From: Strongylocentrotus purpuratus
Taxonomy: Eukaryota; Echinodermata; Echinoidea; Camarodonta; Strongylocentrotidae
Length of the DNA stretch: 64,000 nt
Direction of reading: 5' to 3'
Assembly (NCBI RefSeq): GCF_000002235.5
Contig: NW_022145599.1
Location: 9,548,897 to 9,612,896, forward strand
Within the stretch, counting starts at the first letter, position 1, and every line of letters starts with the position of its first letter. Below, in pieces: positions 12,414 through 22,300 of this stretch. The position numbers and the translations under genes were made by a program. The notes under the pieces were generated by a model. That model saw only the letters and a list, made by a program, of their open reading frames with translations, ran no database searches and had not been told where the DNA came from.

Positions 12414-13325
12414 GGCGGCGCTCAGTGGGCCAGGGAGTAACCAAAGTGCGCCCAAACTCATTTTTGGTGATTTATTTTCTTCAATTTTTTTTGGCCCAGT
12501 TGATAGGTAATACATTTAGGAATACCTCAAAAAAATTAATTCCGGTATGCACAATAAGGGTATAAATTTACTCCTTCAAACAGCAAAATCCTACATATTC
12601 ACAGCTTTAGTGCAAAAGTGACTTATTTTATAAATCTTTCAATTTAACATGAAGCTTTTAAGTTATTGATATGAAATTGCTCTCACATATTCCTGATAGT
12701 TCATTTCGTTGCATGAATAGGTTAAGATTAATAGAAACACAATCTTCATGATGTATTATAGGGTAATTCAATGAAAAAAAAATTAACTAATTATCCATGT
12801 TTTTTATAAATCCAGAGGAAATGTTTAGATTTCTGCAGAGTTCTGCTTAAAATGTAATACCACCATTTTCTCTGATGCCTAAGCTTTAAGTTGATACCAA
12901 ATTTGGCTGCCCGATCCTGACCGTTGTTATGTTAGAGCCGATTTCCCTTGCCACATTGCCCCGAAAAACGTGTTTTTTTTTTTGGGGGGGGGGGGGGGGG
13001 TCCGCGACTGAATCATGAAGGATTTGCGGTCATAAATCACGGCGCGTGGGGGCGCGTGACACTTGTTCTGACAGCGCGGACCAAAATAAATACATTTTTC
13101 GGGGCAATGTTGCAAGGAGAACGGCTCTAACAAAATAACGGGCAAAATCGGGCAGCCAAATCTGGTATCAACTTAAAGCTTATACATCAGAGAAAATGTT
13201 ATTATTACAATTTAAGCGGAAATCCCTGGAAATCCAAACATTTCCTCTGGGTTTATACAAAATAAATCCCCCAAAATGAGTTTTGGCGCACTTTGGTTCC
13301 TCCCTGGCCCACTGTGCGGCGGAGC
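12414..13325. mobile_element. Large foldback element with asymmetric arms, copy A
   Basis: Left-arm sequences reappear inverted on the right. CAGTGGGCCAGGGAG (12423) pairs with CTCCCTGGCCCACTG (13300). AAATCCAGAGGAAATG (12809) pairs with CATTTCCTCTGGGTTT (13240). TTGGCTGCCCGAT pairs with ATCGGGCAGCCAA. The left arm holds an extra ~320 bp of AT-rich DNA (about 12480-12803) missing from the right arm. The loop holds a T9G15 tract and GC-rich sequence. No target duplication was found. Confidence 0.75.
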
Positions 13326-13770
13326 GTCTTCCAAAAATTGGGAGGGGGGGGGGCACCAAAAAAATAGGGCACATTCTGGAAAAGGGGGCACCTGCGATGA
13401 GAAACTTATAAGCGGAAATATACAACTTTTTAGACATTGGAATATTTTCCTACGTTGTGATTAGTTATGATGGATTATTTCAACACTTTTTTCTCTCTTT
13501 ACGTAGTCCAAGATACTACTTCATCATACTTTGCAGTATGGTGTGATGGTCTGAATATTCATTTGCGAGAAAGAGGTCGCATTTTGAACAATTACATCTT
13601 ATTAAGAGGAAAAACAAAAGTGGTGGGGCTTTAAGCACACTCTGATCATCAACGATTAAATGAACATTTGATAAGAAACTTAATTATATAAACTCTAAAT
13701 GCGGGAAAATAAAGAGAAACTTGCTCTAATAGTCGCTTTATGGACGACAGCGTAGGCCTACTTCTTATAA

Positions 13771-13898
13771 TCTCCCTCTCTCTCTCTTCCCTCCGATATC
13801 CCCATCCCATCTCTGTCGCTCTCGTTCTCTCTTTTTCTTTTCTCTCCTCCCCTTGCCCCTCTTTCTATTCATCCCTCTCTCTCTCTCTCTCTCTCTCA
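13771..13898. repeat. CT-rich low-complexity tract, copy A
   Basis: Pyrimidine-only blocks ending in a (CT)n run at 13876-13897. Purine/pyrimidine asymmetric DNA with no coding signal. Copy B: 61798-61926. Confidence 0.8.
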
Positions 13899-16800
13899 AC
13901 ATAACTATATGTCCCTCATCGTTTCGCAAACACAGAAGACCGACCATAAGTGTACAATGTCACCAGCAGCACTTTATCATTTAGCAAACTTTTATTCATC
14001 AAAATTGGTTTCAAAACGACACTCAACGTTGACCTATGACTGCAGGTTTGAAAGCAGTGAATTTCTACTTTGACATTATGTATGACACTTTTAGTTCAAT
14101 ATGAAGGAAACATGTAAAACGACTGATAGAATTTATAAAAAGGACAACATAATTGCTTAAAACATAAAAACACAGTTTCTTTTTGAAAGAAAAAGAAAGA
14201 CAAAATACCGTATGGTAGGCAATTAACATTTTTAAGGTCACTAAAGTTTTCTTTGATTCAAACTTGTAACATAACACTATATTTCTTTCATTATCAGAGT
14301 ATCACTTATGAACTAAGAAAAATAGTACAAAAACGACAGATCCTTGCCGTCACAAAATGTAGAATGTACACTGCCCTCATTATTAATTCATACATAATCA
14401 TGTTATCATTACGAAAATGATCGTTCGTAATAATTTCTCTCTCACGTGCTTGAAAGAGCATTACCGTGATTACTAATCATATTTAATTGCAAGAAACTCT
14501 ACAAAACCACGTAGCAGATAGTATCTCCGAAGTCGCTTACTAGCTGTAATACATAAACATGATACTCAAGAAAACGTATGTGTGAACAATTCCAGACTGG
14601 ATAGCATTGTACGGAAGCCTCAAGGAACGTCATACATACTTGAGGCGAAGAACAAACTCTATAGAAAACAATATACAAAACTATATATAACACAATATAC
14701 AAAATCACTCTCAAAACTATGAGGTTGCACAATTCTTGGATACAAACATCGAAATAGTATTACATGTATATATATATATATATGTACATGACTTTTTCTT
14801 TCCATTTTAATTTTTAACTCGAAAATAAACAAACAAAACTCGTAAAAATTCGTCTTTTACATCACAAATTTCGACTAGGCTTATAGTCTCAATATTTCCA
14901 TACTCGTTCAAAATATACATCAAAAGTATCTGAATCCCAGAATAAGATTACAGTTATTTCACAATCTGTTTGTTGCTCATGTTGGCGATATTTGACACAT
15001 ATTGTACGTGAAGCATTGGTGTCACATGAATTAAATGAATATCATGTGAAATTCCAATTATTTACAAGTCTTGTAACATAATTATTACAACAAACTGCAA
15101 CGTAACCTTGTTACAAACTGTCACTCATAGATTTGTTTTAAAACAACTACAACAGTTTCTGTTGGAATGATATAATTGTTTTCATCATTGACATACTATA
15201 TTTAATAAAAAAATTTACAAGTAAAAAGCAAATGTCCGTGGTCGTTTCAAATATGAAACTTTGTTTTGTATGAAAATCTGGAAACATGTATGCAAGGGTA
15301 ACAACTAGTGTATAAATGGAAAATTGAGAATTATAGTATATTCTCCAGGTAATTAGATTGATCAGTGTAGCGACAGTCAAGAAAACAACGGAATCTTCAA
15401 AATCTCACACAAAAAATAATATCATAATATTTACATACTAGTCAGTAAACGATACAGGCCAACATGTCAGTGTGACAACAAACAGCAGCAATTAAACAAT
15501 CCATACATAGAGGCAAACAAAACCATTGAAAGGGGTTCTTCTTCGGAGAGGTTTGGCATAAATACTCTCAGTATTCTGTAAATGCATTTTCAGTAACATT
15601 ATATAGGCTATGTACAAAAGAATACTGTTAATTTCTTAAAGATAACACTCATCTTCTGTACTAACTTGAAATAGACCTTGAACTTTGAACTTTAAGATTT
15701 GATCCAACTGAACAACAGGTTAAGTGACTTTCTTGACGTGGTAAATAAAGTGAAAAAAGATAAGAAAAAACATCCTCAAATAAACTGTAAAATATTTATA
15801 CACAATCGTGTAAATATCAAACCAACATTGTATTTTTTATCATATTTTGGTTTTTCCTATTTCTTCTACTTACTCATCTGCACATACAGGATATAAAATC
15901 AAGTATATAAACAAATGCACAAATACAAACTATGAATAACAATCTTCTTAACAGTTAAATCATATTTGTAACAGAATGCATACAATTTCTTGACAATCAT
16001 AAGTGTCCTATATAATACAAGTGTACGTGGAAAACAAAGGAGTCTTCGGAAACTATTGAAGATCATAGGTTATTCTGTTCGTAACGGAACCAAATTGCAA
16101 ATTCTTTTAGATCGGGGCTCCATGCACGTATGCTCAGTACAAACCAATAATTTAATATAATCAGTAGGGAAATTATTGTTTCCCTTCAATTCTCAAAGGT
16201 TACACTACATCATGTAATGTACATTATAATCAATATATACATACACATTATGATAATAAAGAAAACATACACCCCATAATAGCTCACAGGAGTGGTATAC
16301 TCCGTATAGAAAGACTAACTGCGATATCATATTGTCAGTAAAATTACCAAAAGAGTCACTCAAGATTCTACAAAATCATGAAATACATTATTTGAGATAA
16401 AATGGAATGTGCCAATTTCATGAACGACACATAATTTTCGGTCATTAACTTGAGCACAAGTTCATGGGAAAAACGCTCTTTTTGTATTAACAAGAAAACA
16501 CTTGTGTGAATGAATATATAGAATGCTGCCCTTGAATCTCGTGTTGAACAAATTCAGTGAAATTCAATAACATTACATTATAGTTCCGTGTGCATAACTA
16601 TATACATTGTACTTTGTTTATAATTTAGTTGTAATATCACAAAATGTTCTGTACATCCTAACTGTGAGCTAAAGACACATTATTTACAATCGATTCATTC
16701 CGTACTGTTTAAGCAACAGTGTATGCGAATAGATGTTTGCGAAATATATAGAATAAAATCATACACTCTTTCATTCAGTAGCTGATTGGTATATTCTCTT

Positions 16801-19187
16801 TCCTACGTGCAATTAAATTACTGTAAATAAGTTCAAAAAGTGTCAGCAAACAATGTTATTTATGCAGTTGAGATCCAACTTCTGTACAAACGTGCGATAT
16901 ATATATATATATATGAATTCACCTTCTAAAATGCATCACTATCAACGCGTCCATGAAATTTCTCTGTCGGTATATTTTGAAGCAAAAAAAAACAACAACA
17001 ACATCCCTAAGTCTTGAAAATATTATTCAATATTATTTCAATGAGTTAAAGTTAAACATGAAGTTCATGTAACAGATATAATTCAGGAGAATAGAGTACA
17101 TCCATTTATCTTGTCTAAACTCATCCAGATTACTATCATGATCTGGTAAGTTCCGTAAGTGCGAATCGCCACGGTAAAACTTTCGCATGAGTGAAGGGAA
17201 ACAAACGACCCTTTTTTCGCAATTCAGCTCAAATTCTTACGATATAACGGGTGTATATTACAGGTATTTTATTTTTGTCAATGTTGTTGTGTTGAAATAG
17301 TTCAACCTTTAAGTGTTTAATGAATAATGCGAAATTCATTTATATAAAGATGCACAATCTGCTCTGTGTACATAAAAGAATCTATGTCAACAAAGAATGA
17401 TATATCAATAATATTACATTAGTGACAGTATTTACATATGTACAAAATAGTATGTAATATTTGTATGATATGAAATCTGGAAGATAATACATTTAAATCA
17501 ATACATTGTATTGTGGAGCCAATGGGTTCATTATATTCTGTTGATAGAATGTGTTGACGCAATCAGAACAGATATAAAATATTCCAGAGTCTCGCAGACT
17601 ATTGATTATGTACAAAAGAGGAAACTACTTATATTTATGCAATCCTCCATCATATGACTCTTGAATCAAAAAATCATTCATCATTACAACACTATAATAT
17701 ATCAATGCAACTTATGTATGTGAATAAGTCAGTGAGAATACAGTACATCAATTATAGTCTTCATAACTATCATATATTAGTATGTTCTTTAGTTGCTTTA
17801 ACATCATGAAACATATATTCACAAAGATTACGATGTATACAAATATCTGTAAATTATAACACTTCTTCTACAGTAGTGCAAAAACAAAGAAAATGTATAT
17901 CACAGAAAGGGTGTGCACTTAATAACAATCTTGGCAAAATATATTACAGCACATCTATCAGTTTAATGATGAGTAATTGAGTTTTAAAAATTGTCTAATG
18001 CTGCAAATACAGTTAAAGACATCTAAACTGAATAGCTATTATTTAATGTATTCATTGTAATACAATTCAAAGCAAGATAAACCCAAAATTCACAGTTCAA
18101 CAGTAAAAGATGGACATATAAAATGAATAGCTATCATTGAATTTACTCAGTGAGGGCCTAATATATACGGTGGTACTGATATTACACATAAACTCAATAA
18201 TATATGGTACATATCAGTATATCTGACAAAAGTAAAAACATTTTTTGTAAAGGGAAATAGTATTTCTATCTTTTGCAACAAGTCGATTCTGTACGGATGA
18301 CAGTGATCTCAATAGGATATCCAAAATTCAAACTAATCAATTTATATAAAGAGACTATTTACACATTTAACGTTTATTTTTAATGACATTATAATACGCA
18401 TTCGCTGCGTCGATCAAAGCATCTAGCAGGTATAGGTATCAGTAGTGTCTCTGTGGTGTAGTGCGGGATAACTTTCCCATTTGTTCCAACATACAAAATG
18501 ACTAACATTTCACCGTTTCAAAAAGGTATGACTCAAATGGGTTTATTCTTGATAAGATGCTATCCATAATATATTTTGAGTTGTGCCCCAAGGGAAAAGG
18601 CAATTAGGAGTTATCCGCATCTAGGTCATAATCACAATTATCCCCGAACAGTTTATTGGAAATCCGCATAGACTTAGTGATCTCATATTTCACACATTCC
18701 TTACTTTCTTATGTTTGGTCCTTTTAATTTCAAACTTTAAATCAAACGTCAATGCACACTATTTAAAGTACTTCGTTCAAATGATACATAAGTTAAAGAA
18801 ATAAGATATCGACCAGTGTGAGAGGAAGAAAAGGGCCTGATGGCATCAGTAGTCAATTCATAAATCTACCGAATTTAATATTATTCGATTGGTTTTTAGT
18901 CAAAAGTGATATTAATAAGCCATTACATAGGTAGATTCTGCGCATGTGCAGATAGAGATCAGACGAATATTGGATACGTGCTCATGAAAGTTGCGTCATC
19001 ATTATTCACGTATGCACCGACAGTTCAAAGGAACATCGGTGGAAGCATCACTCTCAAGAGGGCTGAGAGATGTACATCCATGACTTTGGCAGGGATAATT
19101 CTAAAGTGCACAAAGTCGGAGAGCTACATGTGTAAAAGATCTGTGGATATTGGGGGTCAGGCGTATAATGGGCTAATCACAAACTGG
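13899..19187 (-). other. Repeat-poor AT-rich stretch, candidate long 3' UTR of the sacsin gene
   Basis: It lies directly downstream of the sacsin stop codon. It has no transposon ends and only (TA)n tracts (14765-14786, 16897-16914). On the minus strand I count 11 exact UGUANAUA Pumilio-type motifs between 14781 and 18363, against 3 on the plus strand. Plus-strand positions include 14781, 15059, 15428, 15609, 16234, 16599, 16681, 17429, 17437, 17607 and 18356. That asymmetry fits an extended 3' UTR using distal polyadenylation. It could also be plain intergenic DNA. The small plus-strand frame at 18906-19196 shows no domain. Confidence 0.3.
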
Positions 19188-19193
19188 TTTATT
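19188..19193 (-). terminator. Candidate polyadenylation signal AATAAA for the sacsin gene
   Basis: AATAAA on the minus strand about 190 bases after the sacsin stop codon (TGA at 19381-19383), the first canonical hexamer I see downstream. Use is unproven, and more distal sites may also be used. Confidence 0.4.
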
Positions 19194-19380
19194 TAGCGCG
19201 ATTACAAATACTGTTACCGCTTTCAGAAGTACAAATCTTCTCGCAAGAGTCACTAGAAGAATATGGTCACTCACGTCTTGCTTCGATTCCACAATGCAGG
19301 TATACGTCGTTTATGTAAAAGCAGTGGAAACGAAAATGATAGTTGTGTATACCTAGATACGTATACTTCGAACCTAGTGT

Positions 19381-22300
19381 TCATGATCTGGACGGAACCA
19401 ATGATGTTTGAACCACTGCAAGAATTTTACGGGTGAGCTGGATCATTTCCTCACCTTTGGATTGGTCGCTAAAGACCTCGTGAGGAATCTGTGAGGAGGC
19501 GCATCTATCCGGGTACCGAGCCCGTTGATCACCCACGAGAGAACTGAGCTGGCGCACGTCCTGGAGAAATTCTGATGATTTTAAGTGTTCACTCACTTCA
19601 CGGGCTAGACTGATAATGTTATGGGTAAAATCGTACAATCCTCTGATGGCAAGTTGAGCAGCTTTGAGGGCCTTTTCTACACTCTGGTGGCACTTGTACG
19701 CCACCCACTCTAGTGAAGGCTCATCGTGTGGGTTAAGATCGTGTTGGGCAGCACGGAGATCTTCTTGTCCCTGGCGAAGCCAACGGCGTGCATTGCGGAT
19801 ATCTGGTGATCTCAAAGCCTCAGTGAAGATATTCCAGTTAGCTGATCCAGAACTCCCTCTAGCCCCTCTTCCTCCAAAACCTGCTCCTCCAGAAAATCCT
19901 GATTCAAATCCTCCGGATTCAGTATACCGTCGTTGGTCTTCCCTTGCCCTCTGCTCTGGTGATTTAAAAAGGTCTTCATACGATGAACTTGTTTTTGAAA
20001 GACCCTTTCCTAGTCTTTGTAGCTCGCTCTGGAGATGTTCGGATGCTTCGACAAACATTTTTTTCGGACCTTCTGGGTGCTCGCGTGGATGCCATTTTAG
20101 TTTCAATCGGGGGAGAGCCTTCTTTGTCAGTTCCGGTGCCAGCTGCCAGATCTCCTCCAATTCTGCGGTAACCTTTCTTTTTGCCTTTTCAACATCCGTT
20201 AGAAGAGATGATTCCCGATGACCAGAAAGACACGGTCCAGCACCATTTGAGTTTACTTGGTCAGATGGAACAAACTCCATACCTGATATGGACTTCGGGA
20301 TGTGGATCTTGTGCATGTCCAACACATTGGCTTCTATCGGGCTGTCCTTTCCTATTTCGATGAGATAAACTGACTCGAGCGACTCGTTGCGTATCTTCTC
20401 GACGATCACTGCGTATATGTAGTAGTCACCGTCGTCATCGGTTTGTGCGTATCCTACATAATCACCTGTGCTGAAAGACGTCCAGGGGTCGTGTTCTATG
20501 AGATGGTAGATTTTTTCTGGAATGGTACTTCCAGGATTAGGCAACTCGAAACTTGTGTCATCTTCCATTATTTCTTGAGCAATGCCGAACCTCGCTAGTG
20601 CTTTCGGTATGGTAGCTGGATATTCTTGAGATAGCAGGATAGAAATATATTTATCCTCAAACACATTTCCAAGGACTTGGTTGACATGGATTGCAACACT
20701 TAATAGTGTTTCCATTCTATGTTCTCCTTCACTATGTTGTACAAACAGCTCATTGTCACTGTTGATGAAGGAAGGCACTTCGGTTTCACTACCTTCTATG
20801 TCTTGGCCATTGATTTGCATAATCGAATGTAACTGCTGGATACATGTAATCTTCAGTCTAGTGAGGCGATCTCTAAATTGTTTCCTGGTCTCCTCGTCAA
20901 CTGCCCGCCTGTTGTGTCTCATGATGGAGCAAACCGCCTCAAGAAACTCCTTTGACTGCAGGATTTGAAGTCTTCTTCCAAACTCACACGGTTCGTTTCT
21001 AGTTAAGTAACAACACTTTCGTGAATTGTTACCAGTCTTGCTCAACATTTCTTTCACTTCCGTGCTTACTGCTTTCGGTTTCATCCTTTCAGGAAGCCTG
21101 GCGATAGCTTCTTGTGCGATTTGTTCATGACTTGGATAGATCTTGACGAGTAGTTGATTAGATCTACGGAGTCGGTTTGAGTAGTGGTCGACATCATTCA
21201 CTAGAAGGCGATCTGATCGTTCCAAACTTTGCTGACATGAAGGTAGATACAGGGAGTGTCCGGGAACAAATGCAGCAGCTATCTGTGAAGAATCGGTCTT
21301 TATTAACTCTTCATAAAGGCCACACGTGGCCCTGTCTACCATTTTTGCTACATTCGGGTTTGACCATGCACTCTGTCCCCTTTCGTAGAGGCTTTCAAGA
21401 ACAAAAGCATATTGGCGTATGGAAGGTTTCACCGTTCCACCAAGTATTTGAAATAACTTGAAGAAAGGAACCCACTTGTTTGGCAGCTGGTAGAGAAAAG
21501 GCTCTAGATTTCCTTCCATCGTACGTGATATCTGTTCTGCTTTGACTAAGCGATGCTCATCCTCGAGCTCCAAAAAGACGATGGGAACGTTTCGCAACTC
21601 ATCTCTGATGATACAGCACCTTTCACAGGGGTCTTCCTGAGAGCAGTTTTGTCCTGCGCACATGGAGGAAACGAATGTTAATATGTCCTGTAGTACACTA
21701 GCTAGATATTCAGGGTGAGATATCTTCTTGTCATTCTTCTGTTGGAGTCTGTCACATATATTCCGTAAATGTTGGAAAACACTCATAAATTCAGGGTCCT
21801 GTGTAACGCTCATTTTCTCATGGATACTTATACCACAAGGGAAGCATTTCCCAGAAGCCGTATAATATGGCAAGACGATGTTGGTGGACCATAACAGTCG
21901 TATGTGTTCGAAAGAACTTGATCCAGAATACCTCATGAGAGTTCCTTTATTCATGAAGGGTGGGTGGATAGATTTCATCTCTGTGTTGAACCCGTCACTC
22001 ACAAGAAAGTCAACCATACCGACTCGCTGTAGGAAAGAAGGGTCTTTGTGAAGATCACATCTCCTTCTCAATTCCGACACAAGGGCATTGGACTTCTCTT
22101 TCATCTCCTTAAGGTCAGAGTGTGATACCTGCACCTGCTGGGCAAAGGAGAGGAATAGGTCTCTGGTAATAACAACTTGTAGTCCTATTTCTCGAAGGAA
22201 TGCATGGCCTAAACAATCTATGATGCGCTTTGGTGGAAGCTGGACCTCGTTCCACATTAGAGCAAATATCTTGACTTCTGGGTCATAGAAGTCCTTGGCC

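Larger units (their letters stand above)
1..15978. repeat. Copy A of a ~16-kb direct duplication
   Basis: The whole stretch is matched, in the same order and orientation, by 48793-64000. The offset is about 48792 at the left and about 48020 after position 8434, because copy A alone carries a 769-bp TTAA-target element. By eye I saw about six substitutions in the first 1.5 kb and none in the LINE reading frame. Other differences are mostly homopolymer lengths and short indels. The window starts inside the copy, so its left limit is unknown; the right limit is set only by the end of the window for copy B. Either a recent tandem duplication or two haplotypes placed in series would look like this. 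Confidence 0.95.

Noticed and set aside
18906-19196. Small plus-strand protein gene of 96 residues
   Set aside because: No recognisable domain, no splice or promoter context, and it overlaps the likely sacsin 3' UTR.
19664-20221. Plus-strand open frames opposite the sacsin exons (also 35830-36591, 27665-28108)
   Set aside because: They mirror the strongly constrained minus-strand coding sequence and show no domain of their own.
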